Source: Armadillidium nasatum (Eukaryota > Arthropoda > Malacostraca > Isopoda > Armadillidiidae). From it: a DNA stretch of 20,000 nucleotides. This document shows, piece by piece, positions 1 through 17,603 of this stretch. Under the pieces are notes generated by a model. That model saw only the letters and a list, made by a program, of their open reading frames with translations, was not told the origin of the DNA and made no database searches. Position numbers and translations under genes: made by a program. The stretch spans positions 80,001 to 100,000 of the forward strand of contig SEYY01023178.1 of assembly GCA_009176605.1 (NCBI GenBank), written 5' to 3'. Within the stretch, counting starts at the first letter, position 1, and every line of letters begins with the position of its first letter.

Positions 1-59
1 ATCCTTTCACTGGAACTTGTCTGAAACAACTCGATTCTTTGAGGCACAGTCCGGTTACG
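1..59 (+). CDS. WDR81: WDR81 (C-terminal WD40 region), internal exon, 5'-partial
   Basis: This is the first visible exon of a gene entering from the left edge. Read from base 3 it encodes PFTGTCLKQL...HSPVT and ends ACG|GTATGA, a good splice donor in phase 0. The leading AT could complete a GAT codon, giving the DPFTG wording I recall from the WDR81 propeller. It joins in frame to the exon at 2225, giving HSPVT-VLTSMPAPS, which supports the join. Known of the family: WDR81 is a large BEACH plus WD-repeat protein that works with WDR91 on endosomes to restrain class III PI3-kinase activity and promote early-to-late endosome conversion. The BEACH part would lie upstream of this window. The identification comes from recalled family sequence, not a search. 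Confidence 0.72.
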
Positions 60-104
60 GTATGATTTTTTAAAATAATTTCAATGTTCATACATTTAAT
101 AATG

Positions 105-105
<1 letters not shown>

Positions 106-164
<59 letters not shown>

Positions 165-196
165 CATTATAATTATTATTGTGATTATTATTATTT
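106..196. repeat. (ATT)n microsatellite in WDR81 intron
   Basis: A run of ATT triplets with a few interruptions lies just 5' of the decayed retrotransposon. A second ATT tract lies at its 3' end (about 2171-2222), so the element is bracketed by the same simple repeat. Confidence 0.9.
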
Positions 197-204
197 TGCA
201 CTCG

Positions 205-2160
205 CTGGGTCTTAGGGGACGGCTCCCCCTTTCCTCTAAACCCTTATGACCGACAGATCCTTCCAGGTCAGACTAGGCAACCATTCTATCCCGATATTTT
301 ACCATGGATGAGGGAGTTCCACATGGGAAGCATTCTAAGTGTGCTGCTTTTCGCTGTTGCATTAAATGATGTGATTGCCAACGTTTCTTCTCTAATTAAG
401 TGCTCTCTATATGTGTACGATCTTGCTATGTATGTTTCAGAGACTAGCCTTCCGTGCATGGAGTGCTCCAATTGACCACCGACAGAGCAACATCGTGGTG
501 TGATTCAAGAAAATTTCTATTTTACGCCACGAAAACTGAAATAGTTATTCCATCAGATGGGTAAGATGGACTGGCGTGATGTGCTTCCACAGATGACCCT
601 ATATGGTTCAACCGTCAGCATCAAGTCCCAGGCTATATTTTTGGGAATGAAAATTGACGACCGTCTCACATACCTTCCCCGTATTGTTAATTTAACAGCC
701 AGCTGCCATCGCTCGGTAGATCTCTTGCTTCACCTTACCTCTATAACTTGGGGTGCAGACAGTAAAACCCTTCTTCGGTTGTACATAACGATGGTGCGGT
801 CGAAACTCAACTATGGTTGTGCTGTATACGGAAAGACCTCCGACTCTTTTATCTCCATCTTCTCGACCCCGTTCAAAACGAGGGTCGGCGGATAACTACT
901 GGGGGTTTTCCATCGTTCCCGAAGGTGAATCTGGAGGTGGCGACCGGAGTAATGGCACTGTCCTTACGTAGAGGACATCTTATGTGCTCCCTTTATATCC
1001 GCCTTCAGCTATGACACCTCTTTATTGAGAGAGTACTTCTACGTCCCACATACTGGCCATTTTCACAGGTGGTGACCTCCGTATTAAATTTAATTCTATA
1101 TTATCGTTTGATTATGACACCTTCTGTGCACTATGGGAATATCCGCCTCCTCTGATGTTTAAGGATGCCTACCCTCATGAAAACTACAAACCATCCAGCT
1201 TTTATTAAAGGTCTTTTTCCTCTCTTTCCTTACCACCCATGCTGAATCGGTGTTAGTTTACACATCTGTTTTTCTCAACTGCACCCTGCCTCACTCACGT
1301 CAACTTTTACGGCCGAATTGGTGGCTATTATCCTGGCGATCACAAAGATTAATAATCTTGATTTACCGGATGCATACACCATCTTCACCGATTCCTCAAG
1401 TGCCATCCTTGACATCCAAGACCGGTCAGCCAGAAACCTCCTAGTTTCTCATTAAACGGTTCTAATGTTCGCTCTATTCACGGAAAAGGTTTTGACTTTT
1501 TGCTGTGTCCCCTCCCATGTAGGCATCCAGATGGATGAACTGGCGGACAGAGTGGCTTATCACGCTGACATTTTTTGGACAACCAGTGCCTTAAACCTTT
1601 CGAATACCGTGCAGGTGGGTTGCCTTCCTGCCACTGATTACTTTTCCCATCTTTGACAAGGATTTCTCGCTTACTGGCAGGAATGCTGGCTGAGGATTTT
1701 AGGGGTGCCAAATTGCGTAACGTTAAACACCTCGTGAGTGGTTGGACTCCCTCTGATAGGCTTGGTCACCGCGGAGAGGTGTTACCAACTCGCTTGCGTA
1801 TCTGCCTTACTAATATAACACACAGATACATTATGTCAAGGGACAATCCCCCAGTTCAAATTTTCCCCTATCCATTATTCATCTGTTGGCTCTGATTCCC
1901 TTTTGGTTACAAAACGCATATTTTTTCCTACTTTACCATACCTTCTGATTATCGTCCATCTTACATGCTTTTCGAATCCTCTAACTTTCGTAGTGACACT
2001 ATTTTTGCATTTCTTCGGAAATTGAATTTACTATTTGAAATTTAAACATTCCCTATTGCCATTCTGTCTCGTTTTGTCAAGGTGTTGTTCTTGTCTTTGG
2101 TTTTCCAACTCAGAATAGCCGCTGTTTTGCGTGTTTGAACGTCACCTGTACAGGTACTCA
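205..2160 (+). mobile_element. Degenerate 5'-truncated non-LTR retrotransposon (RT + RNase H, Jockey/I-type)
   Basis: Pieces in different + strand frames line up in the order of a LINE ORF2. They are TDRSFQVRLGNHS (about 247-288) and the GVPHG/SILSVLLFAVALND reverse-transcriptase block (312-375), where a single extra A breaks the frame. Next is YVYD at 410-421, where YVDD is expected, so one catalytic aspartate is lost. Then come FLGMKIDDRLTYLP and WGADSKTLLRLY...RSKLNYG (about 640-820), typical of the RT thumb in arthropod elements. An RNase H domain follows: TFTAELVAIILA (1303 on), FTDSSSAI (about 1384), CCVPSHVGI (about 1501) and ELADRVA. The C-terminal part contains RLRICLTNITHRYIMSRDNPP (about 1790-1850). 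Stops and frameshifts are spread throughout, so it is dead. The 5' end (endonuclease and first RT blocks) is missing. The clade call (Jockey versus I or related) is tentative. Confidence 0.85.
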
Positions 2161-2170
2161 AAAAAAATAT

Positions 2171-2222
2171 AATTATTATTACTATTATTATTATTACTAA
2201 TTGTTATTATTATTATTATTAT
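2171..2222. repeat. (ATT)n microsatellite at 3' end of retrotransposon
   Basis: ATT triplets with interruptions run directly into the TAG splice acceptor of the next WDR81 exon. A short A-run (about 2161-2168) before it is probably the residual tail of the retrotransposon. Confidence 0.85.
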
Positions 2223-2224
2223 AG

Positions 2225-2332
2225 GTATTAACATCAATGCCTGCCCCATCAAAACAGTTAATAACAGCCACAACTGACTCAACTCTTAAATTCATTGACA
2301 TAAGAACGTGTACTTACACGCATGAATTAAAG
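2225..2332 (+). CDS. WDR81: WDR81 exon (WD40 repeat)
   Basis: An open 108-nt (36-codon) exon between TTATTATAG and AAG|GTAATT, phase 0 at both ends. It encodes VLTSMPAPSKQLITATTDS followed by TLKFIDIRTCTYTHELK. The pattern of hydrophobic strand, ATTDSTLKFIDIR and turn is a WD40 blade. The wording MPAP...SSDSTLRFVD is what I recall for the corresponding blade of vertebrate WDR81. Confidence 0.82.
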
Positions 2333-2366
2333 GTAATTTGTTTTTATTAAAAAACTAAAGTTTTAA

Positions 2367-2432
2367 TTTAATGTAAGCAGTCGTTTTATTATTATTATTA
2401 TTATTTAATGTAAGCAGTCGTTTTATTATTAT
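2367..2432. repeat. 37-bp tandem duplication
   Basis: TTTAATGTAAGCAGTCGTTT followed by ATT triplets occurs at 2367 and again at 2404; the second copy is slightly shorter. The copies are identical outside the ATT tail, so the duplication looks recent. Confidence 0.9.
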
Positions 2433-2699
2433 CTGGAAAGAAATATCAAAGATATATAAAACAAAACTTGAATTAGAAAACTATAACCATGTATTTTAGG
2501 ATAAGCGAATTTTAATACTTCTAAATTTTAACATAAGATTATTATTATTCTCTTTGTTATTATTATTGAATTGTAAAATTTTGCAATTATATTTTATAAG
2601 TGACACTAAAATCATTCGTGATTTTTTTTTCTTTTCACCTTGTTTCTTAGAGTTGAATATATATAGTTTTACAGATTGTCTTATGTAATTGAAGAATAT

Positions 2700-2782
2700 C
2701 AGGTTTTAAACACTTCAAAAATAATAATAATAATTGCCACAGGTTTTAAACACTTCAAAAATAATAATAATAATAATTGCCA
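2700..2782. repeat. 40-bp tandem duplication
   Basis: CAGGTTTTAAACACTTC, an AAT-rich stretch and ATTGCCA occur at 2700-2739 and 2740-2782. The copies differ only by one extra triplet in the AAT run. Confidence 0.9.
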
Positions 2783-2873
2783 ATCTGTTTTGTTTAAGGT
2801 TCTACTATTTACGTTATTAATATATAGATCTCATATTTTACCCGTTTCTTAAAATTATAATATTTTTAATTAG

Positions 2874-3023
2874 GTATCATCCAGCTCAGTAGGACTTGTA
2901 AGATGTCTGGCAACTAGCGATGACTCAACCTTAGTAGCTGTAGCACATTCTTCCGGTGTAATAGCCACTTTAGATTTGAGAACGGGACATATTTTGGCTA
3001 CCTGGAAACCACATGAAGGAGAG
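2874..3023 (+). CDS. WDR81: WDR81 exon (WD40 repeat)
   Basis: A 150-nt (50-codon) exon in phase 0, preceded by TTTTTAATTAG and ending GAG|GTAATA. It encodes [18 protein letters not shown], then a blade ending [15 protein letters not shown] and KPHEGE. The RTG...W..HEGE wording is typical of this WDR81 blade. The donor is unusual in that a 141-bp (AT)n tract begins at about intron position 4, so all downstream donor context is simple repeat. Confidence 0.87.
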
Positions 3024-3024
3024 G

Positions 3025-5104
<2,080 letters not shown>

Positions 5105-5370
5105 CACACCTCATGGGCATTGCCCTATTCGAGGAGAGCAATTTTTCTAGGTAGTATATACCTAGGATCCCGAAGTGGGATCGTAAAATGTCTAAATTAC
5201 AGTATTTATTCTTTTGAAGAAAAAAGCGAATTAAAAATTTTTCTAATGTAAAAGGAAAAAAATTTACCTTGAACTATAGATAATTTTAAATGTTACGTCA
5301 TTATTTGTATACCGGTAGTTTTAATATTCTTGTTTTTATTTTTATTTATGTGCTATTTTAACATTTTTAG

Positions 5371-5477
5371 GTATTGGCGCTTCAGTGGTACGAAAAAGGA
5401 ACTTTTGTAAGTTCTGCACTTGACCAAACGGTTTGCGTTTGGAGTGTGTATGACAGTAAACTAAAGTTTCTTCTCAA
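5371..5477 (+). CDS. WDR81: WDR81 exon (WD40 repeat)
   Basis: The exon follows TTTTTAG and ends CTCAA|GTAAGT, a near-perfect donor, leaving phase 2. It is 107 nt and continues HEGE with VLALQWYEKGTFVSSALDQ and TVCVWSVYDSKLKFLL. The SSALDQTVCVW segment is a classical WD40 blade end (S-x-D-x-T-x-x-x-W). It joins the next exon as LLK-GPSEPVH. Confidence 0.87.
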
Positions 5478-10374
<4,897 letters not shown>

Positions 10375-10780
10375 GCGAGAGGTTCGCTTTCTGTGAATTC
10401 GCGTTGACTTAGCTGAAGGGCAGAATTTTGTCTGCCTAGAAAGAAGGCATATGCCCTTGTTGGTGAGGTCTGCTCTCAAAAACAAAACAAAAATTACCAT
10501 TTCTGGGGTTTGGAGAGCGTCACTAGCTCCCATTGTGAGTGGTTCGCTGGCTCTGAACTCGTGATGGCCTGAAGGGCAGTATTTTGTTTGCCTGAAAAAA
10601 TTGCTCAAGCTCTTGTTAGTGAGGTCCGCTCTTAAAAACAAAACAAATCAAAATCACGATTTCTTATTGCGAGTGGTTCACTTGCTCTGAACTCGTCATG
10701 GCCTGAAGGGCAGTATTTTGTCCTGGAAGGACTCTATATTCCTTTCGTTGGTAGGGTCCGTTATCAAAAACAAAAACATT
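10375..10780. repeat. Three diverged head-to-tail units with A-rich ends
   Basis: Three units start at about 10375, 10535 and 10669, each opening GYGAGWGGTTC. Each carries a shared core CTGAAGGGCAG(T/A)ATTTTGT, then a GTTxGT(G/A)(G/A)GGTC(T/C)G block, then CAAAAACAAAA. The block is much less AT-rich than its surroundings. The A-rich end of every unit suggests small retroposed units or an expanded unit. A minus-strand ORF (10231-10641) reads through the first two units in phase, repeating FLRADLTNK and RQTK(Y/F)CPS, but no known domain is seen. I do not call it a gene. Confidence 0.7.
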
Positions 10781-10795
10781 TGTACATTTCGAAAT

Positions 10796-10913
10796 TACTA
10801 ATCATAGTAAAAGTATTACTTAGTAATTGAGATAAACTTAGGACAATCTTATTGCTCTAAATATAAAACATTAATCTTAATTACTAAATAATACATTTAC
10901 TATGGTGATAGTA
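10796..10913. mobile_element. 118-bp inverted-repeat element (MITE-like)
   Basis: The left arm begins TACTAATCATAGTAAAAGT. The right arm, read on the opposite strand, begins TACTATCACCATAGTAAATG. Both continue with ATTA(C/T)TTAGTAATT(G/A)AGAT. The arms of roughly 40 bp are about 80% alike and flank a short centre. Next to it, GATAGTACTTCAG occurs at 10907-10919 and 10941-10953. Confidence 0.55.
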
Positions 10914-10969
10914 CTTCAGCATAGTACCAAAGTTTACCTTGATAGTACTTCAGTCGGTAGTGTGTATAG

Positions 10970-11320
10970 TAGGGATGCCGATATTTTAAATAAATATCGA
11001 TATATCGATTATCGATAATTTTAACAAATATCAAAGTGGCTTCGATACAATTGGTCAAAAATTATCGATATATTGGATTTAAAACATATCGTGCTTTATA
11101 TATACGCACATGAAAAATACCACAAATTTGGCTTAAATTTTATTTTATAAAGGAGCAGAAAACTACTTAAAATTTCAAGAATTAAAAAAAATATCGTTGA
11201 TTCGAATACTGAGGATAAAATATCAATATATCGATTTTGAAAATATCATCGATATTTTTTCAATACCATCGTAAAAAAATATTTACATCGATATATATCG
11301 AAACTTTTTCGGCATCCCTA
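10970..11320. mobile_element. hAT-type MITE, 351 bp, with 8-bp target duplication
   Basis: The element starts TAGGGATGCCGA and ends TCGGCATCCCTA, a perfect 12-bp terminal inverted repeat. It is flanked by GTGTATAG (10962-10969) and GTGTTTAG (11321-11328), an 8-bp target duplication with one mismatch. An 8-bp duplication and ends like (C/T)AGGGATG are typical of the hAT superfamily. The interior is rich in ATCGATAT words in both orientations and has no ORF, so it is non-autonomous. Confidence 0.85.
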
Positions 11321-11572
11321 GTGTTTAGACTTGTAGTTGGAACTTGGAAGTTAAACATGTTTATATTTTGTGTTTAAGACTGTACTGTTTACTTTGGTGC
11401 AAGAAACCCTTTGCGTATACATCAAAGCATTTAAAATATTCTCCAAAGTAAATCCTGAAAAGTATTTGTGGTAATAGTCGGATTCAGGTAAATATTTTTT
11501 CTTAATTAATATACGAAAGCGAGGTAATAATTTGATATAGTAAAAACAGTTTAAAGTATTGTAATATTAAAG

Positions 11573-11739
<167 letters not shown>

Positions 11740-11911
11740 TGGTTATGCACTACCATGGTTGATGCATCAGCGTCAGAGTGAATTTTAAAGTTATTTAAAA
11801 GTTTAAAAAAAAAAAAAAAAAACCATTTATATTCAAACTACGAAGATGAAATATGAAATGAATTAAAGTAGGCATATTAAATTGATTAAATAGAGACATT
11901 GTTCAAGATGA

Positions 11912-11991
11912 TAGGGCTGTTTGTTAGCTGTTATGTGCACATTTACCCTTAAAGTCAAGGTTATCTAAAAGTGGAACTAGTTTGTTAAATA
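11912..11991. mobile_element. Left half of the palindromic MITE family
   Basis: It shares the ordered blocks GCTGTTATG, CACATTTACCCTT, AAGTCAAGGTTA and GGAACTAGTTTGTTA with the left arms at 12018 and 14079, but lacks the mirrored right arm. Confidence 0.55.
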
Positions 11992-12017
11992 GTTTGCTTG
12001 TTATTTTGCAAAGGTAA

Positions 12018-12164
12018 GGCCTATTTACTGGCTGTAGGTGTACATTTACCCTTCGAGTCAAGCTTTGGTTAAGTTGAACTTGTTTGTTAGATCCAATAAA
12101 CTAGTTTAACTTAACCAAACCTCAACTTAAAGGGTAAATGTACTCCTACAGCCAGCAATAGGCC
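12018..12164. mobile_element. Palindromic MITE, 147 bp
   Basis: The sequence is close to its own reverse complement along its whole length: GGCCTATTTACTGGCTGTAG at the left and CTACAGCCAGCAATAGGCC at the right. Internal TACATTTACCCTT and AAGGGTAAATGTA also mirror each other, as do the two GTT/AAC-rich inner arms around a short centre. It has the same plan as the copy at 14079. Confidence 0.8.
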
Positions 12165-12181
12165 AAACCTCATGAATGCTG

Positions 12182-12182
<1 letters not shown>

Positions 12183-12275
<93 letters not shown>
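12183..12275. repeat. (AT)n microsatellite, one phase slip
   Basis: Alternating AT with a single AATA slip near 12238. Confidence 0.97.
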
Positions 12276-12278
<3 letters not shown>

Positions 12279-12359
12279 CTTAAATATCCACTATTATCCG
12301 TGGAATTAATATGTATAATGGATTTCCATCTTTTGGGCCCAGGTTCAATTCCCCGAGCA

Positions 12360-12360
<1 letters not shown>
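12276..12360. other. 85-bp island between two (AT)n tracts with tRNA B-box-like word
   Basis: The island ends GGTTCAATTCCCCGAGCAG immediately before the next (AT)n. GGTTCAATTCC differs from the RNA polymerase III B box (GGTTCGANTCC) at one position. No convincing A box or tRNA fold is seen. It may be the 3' part of a tRNA-derived SINE whose tail expanded into AT repeats, or chance. Confidence 0.3.

Positions 12361-12451
<91 letters not shown>
12361..12451. repeat. (AT)n microsatellite, about 45 units
   Basis: Pure AT between the B-box-like island and the left end of the TIR element at 12452. Confidence 0.98.
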
Positions 12452-12454
<3 letters not shown>

Positions 12455-12831
12455 TTAGGTGGAGATTGTTTCTGAGTTTCGATATTTTTTATATCGATAT
12501 TTTTTATGTAGATATTTCCGATTAATCGATATTTCATACCTATACTTAGCCGTAGGCTACTATGTCGTGCAAACGTTCTTGTGTACGTTAGGTCTCTTTT
12601 ACGGCAAATTCTTGTGTAGGTTAGGCCTCTTTTTACGGCAATTTCGGTAGTTCAGGTTATGATAAGTCGAATTAGGTTCTGCTAGAAAAGTAAGTAATAA
12701 TAATTGTGTCTATGTCTAGTAATAGTACCTCTACCTCTGACAACTCTCTTCTTTACGATAGGCTTCTCCGATATTTTCGATTTTCGATATTTTTTAACAA
12801 TCAAAACTCAGAAACAATCTCCACCTTTACC
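12452..12831. mobile_element. TIR element of about 380 bp inserted in (AT)n
   Basis: A perfect 23-bp inverted pair, 12457-12479 and 12804-12826 (core GGTGGAGATTGTTTCTGAG), lies 5-6 bp inside the two (AT)n flanks. The interior holds several CGATATTTTTT words and a 33-bp unit (TTCTTGTGTA...TTTACGGCAA) duplicated in tandem at 12576 and 12609. No transposase is present. TA-flanked ends would fit a TA target. Confidence 0.7.
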
Positions 12832-12832
12832 T

Positions 12833-12912
<80 letters not shown>
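12832..12912. repeat. (AT)n microsatellite, one phase slip
   Basis: Alternating AT with one AATA slip near 12843. It separates the two related TIR elements. Confidence 0.97.
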
Positions 12913-13310
<398 letters not shown>

Positions 13311-13625
13311 ATAATAGGCATACATGAAATGAAAACTAATTAATAATAACTACAAATAAACTATGAGTTTGCTACATGAGCGATTCTTTGGAAATTGTAA
13401 ACAAATTTTATAACTTTTAGAGGGAATATATATATATATATATATGATTATTAAACTAGAGGGCAATGAAATATTTTAACTTCGTAAAGTTACTAATTCT
13501 AATATTGGTCATGAAAAGAGTAGACGAAAGAAATTTTTTATGCAAATAAAACCCAATTACTTTTTTTTTTTTTTTTAGCATCACCTTTCTCTTTATTTAG
13601 ATTTAACAATTTGTTATTTCTTACA
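13311..13625. other. Gene-free AT-rich spacer
   Basis: No ORF, RNA gene or clear element. It contains a short (AT)n at about 13426-13445 and a 16-base T run near 13561. Confidence 0.6.
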
Positions 13626-13690
13626 AACTATTTTGACAACCTAACATTTTAAGGGTAAATGTACGCTAACCGTCAGCAAATAGACCTAAG
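13626..13690. mobile_element. Right half of the palindromic MITE family
   Basis: TTTTAAGGGTAAATGTACGC, CGTCAGCAAATAGACCTA and CAACCTAACA match the right arms of the elements ending at 12164 and 14232. The mirrored left arm is absent. Confidence 0.55.
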
Positions 13691-13862
13691 TATACTATTG
13701 TTAATGCAATATGCAAATAAATAAATAGTAAACCTTTACATTGAAATTAATGAAGAATAAAAATAAAAGTTTAAAAAATCAAATTCATATTTTTGTTAAC
13801 CTAATTATCGTATAACCAACCATTCCATTACTAATTTTTTTTATTGCCCACTAGAATACCAA

Positions 13863-13987
<125 letters not shown>

Positions 13988-14078
13988 TGTATATATATAT
14001 AAAAAAGTTGTTGTTTTTTTTGGTAGATTAGATCTTTTTGTTGGAGATTAAGAGTAATTAACGAATAGTGGCTTTTGC

Positions 14079-14232
14079 TAAGTCTATTTACTGGCTGTTA
14101 GGCATAGTTTTACCCTTTAAGTCCAGGTTAGGTTAAGTTGAACTAGTTTGTTAGATCTAATAAACTAGTTTAACTTAACCTAACCTGGACTTAAAGGGTA
14201 AAACTATACCTAATGACTAGCAAATATACCTA
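14079..14232. mobile_element. Palindromic MITE, 154 bp, near-perfect
   Basis: The left arm contains GTTTTACCCTTTAAGTCCAG followed by GTTAGGTTAAGTT; the right arm mirrors it. The symmetry centre is the AGATCT at about 14153-14158. Inner arms are nearly identical; outer 25 bp carry several mismatches. It would fold into one long hairpin. It is closest in plan to the 12018 element. Confidence 0.85.
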
Positions 14233-15736
<1,504 letters not shown>

Positions 15737-15790
15737 ATTTTTTATATTATTTATTTTTTATATTATTGGTTTTTCCCCATAATTTTTTTT

Positions 15791-16065
<275 letters not shown>

Positions 16066-16088
16066 AGGTTGAAAATTATTATATCAAA

Positions 16089-17603
16089 ATGGGTACAAAA
16101 ATTGCTCACAACATAGGAGAAAAACCAAGAACTAAAGATATAGAAATTGATGAAAATGTTACCTTTGAAGAAATGTTTCTCACAGATTCTGTTTTAAAAG
16201 GCTTGCACTCGTGTGGTTATATTCGACCAAGCCCCATACAACTTTCAGCCATTCCATTAGGAAGATGTGGGTTGGATTTGATTGTTCAAGCAAAAAGTGG
16301 TACCGGAAAAACCTGTGTATTTACAGTAGTTGCTTTGGAAATGATCTCTGTTAAAGCTCTGACTACTCAAGTTTTAATTGTAGCTCCAACAAGAGAAATA
16401 GCTGTTCAGATAGGCCAGGTTATTAATTCGGTAGGATCATACTTCCCTCAATTAAAAGCATACACATTTATTGGAGGTATAAATATTTTGGAAGACAAAG
16501 TTAAACTTAGTTGTTGTCACATCGCAATTGGTACACCTGGAAGGCTAAATCAGTTGGTTTCTCTCGGTCATTTAAATTTAAATAATATCAGACTTCTGGT
16601 TTTGGATGAAGCTGATCAGCTCCTTACAGGTCAATTTAAAAATTCTATCCTTGAACTAATTAAAACATCACCTTTAAATAAACAAATTTTAGCATTAAGT
16701 GCAACTTATCCAAAGGAAGTGACAGATTTCTTAGATAAGTTTATGAGGTCACCTTCTCATGTAAGGCTTGGGAAGGAATCTCTTGGTCTTATTGGTGTGA
16801 AGCAGTTTGTTCGCCTGTTACCTAATCACCCTCAGTCATTTACAAAACATAAGTTTAAGTTTCAAGAATTATTGTCAGTTCTTTCTATGGTTTCTTTTAA
16901 TCAGTGTTTGGTGTTTTCAAATTCTCAACTTAGAGCTGAGTCAATTTGCAATCAGTTAAAAAGTGCAGGCTGGCCTGCTGCATTTTTAACTGGAGGTCAA
17001 ATGCAGAAAGATAGATTACAATCTTTTTTTGATCTCTGTTCATATAAATGTAGAATTTTAGTCTCAACAGATCTTTCTGCAAGGGGTTTAGATTCAGAGC
17101 ATGTTAATCTAGTTGTCAATATGGATATCCCTATAGATCAAGCCACTTATCTGCATAGAATTGGGAGAGCAGGAAGATTTGGTTCTATTGGTGTTGCTAT
17201 TTCATTAGCCTGTGAAGGAGACGAATGGGAAGCTATTAGAGCAATTGTCAGTAAGACTAATGTTGTGATTAGTATATTGCAGGAAAAATTTGACTCGGAT
17301 ACTGTACAAAAGAATGTTGAGGCATTGGAAACTGTCAGACCTTTGGATGAAGACGGTTTCACTCAATTTATAGAAAAAGTTAATGAAAGGAAATTAAAAC
17401 AAATTAAGATGAAAGGTGAAGGAAAAAAACTTCATACTGATTTTGAAAATGGTAAAAAAAATTTAACAGAAAATGACTGTAGAAAAAATAAAAAATCACA
17501 CAAGAAAAGAAAAGAAAGCTCAGATTCAGATATTCAGAGGACAGAAGAAGTACCAGAAAAAAGATATGGTCTGTATGAAAACTGTTTATTCTATAATGAG
17601 TGA
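16089..17603 (+). CDS. DDX20: DDX20 / Gemin3, DEAD-box RNA helicase of the SMN complex (helicase part)
   Basis: The open frame of 504 codons has a favourable start context (AAAATGG). Motifs in order: Q motif with GYIRPSPIQ (43-51); the Gemin3 signature PLGRCGLDLIVQAKSGTGKT (56-75) containing motif I; PTREIA (100-105); TPGR (149-152); DEAD (173-176); SAT (204-206); LVFSNS (274-279); STDLSARGLD (326-335); HRIGRAGR (356-363). All catalytic motifs are intact. PLGRCGLDLIVQAKSGTGKT separates this protein from other DEAD-box families. Known of the family: Gemin3 is part of the SMN complex that assembles Sm cores on snRNAs in the cytoplasm and is found in nuclear gems. After residue 430 comes a Lys-rich low-complexity tail. 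The stop at 17603 is earlier than expected, since vertebrate DDX20 is about 820 residues; the rest follows in shifted frames. No intron interrupts the ORF. Confidence 0.96.
   Translation: MGTKIAHNIGEKPRTKDIEIDENVTFEEMFLTDSVLKGLHSCGYIRPSPIQLSAIPLGRCGLDLIVQAKSGTGKTCVFTVVALEMISVKALTTQVLIVAPTREIAVQIGQVINSVGSYFPQLKAYTFIGGINILEDKVKLSCCHIAIGTPGRLNQLVSLGHLNLNNIRLLVLDEADQLLTGQFKNSILELIKTSPLNKQILALSATYPKEVTDFLDKFMRSPSHVRLGKESLGLIGVKQFVRLLPNHPQSFTKHKFKFQELLSVLSMVSFNQCLVFSNSQLRAESICNQLKSAGWPAAFLTGGQMQKDRLQSFFDLCSYKCRILVSTDLSARGLDSEHVNLVVNMDIPIDQATYLHRIGRAGRFGSIGVAISLACEGDEWEAIRAIVSKTNVVISILQEKFDSDTVQKNVEALETVRPLDEDGFTQFIEKVNERKLKQIKMKGEGKKLHTDFENGKKNLTENDCRKNKKSHKKRKESSDSDIQRTEEVPEKRYGLYENCLFYNE

Larger units (their letters stand above)
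2333..2873 (+). other. WDR81 intron with two local tandem duplications
   Basis: This GT-AG intron is AT-rich and has no coding signal. It contains two direct tandem duplications: a 37-bp unit beginning TTTAATGTAAGCAGTCG at 2367 and 2404, and a 40-bp unit beginning CAGGTTTTAAACACTTC at 2700 and 2740. Confidence 0.75.

Noticed and set aside
10921-11300. CRISPR-like or regulatory array of ATCGATAT words
   Set aside because: They are internal repeats of a eukaryotic hAT MITE, irregularly spaced, with no spacer structure.
17147-17362. Minus-strand ORF across DDX20 (and 18896-19078 across MPG exon 1)
   Set aside because: Antisense shadows of strongly supported genes.
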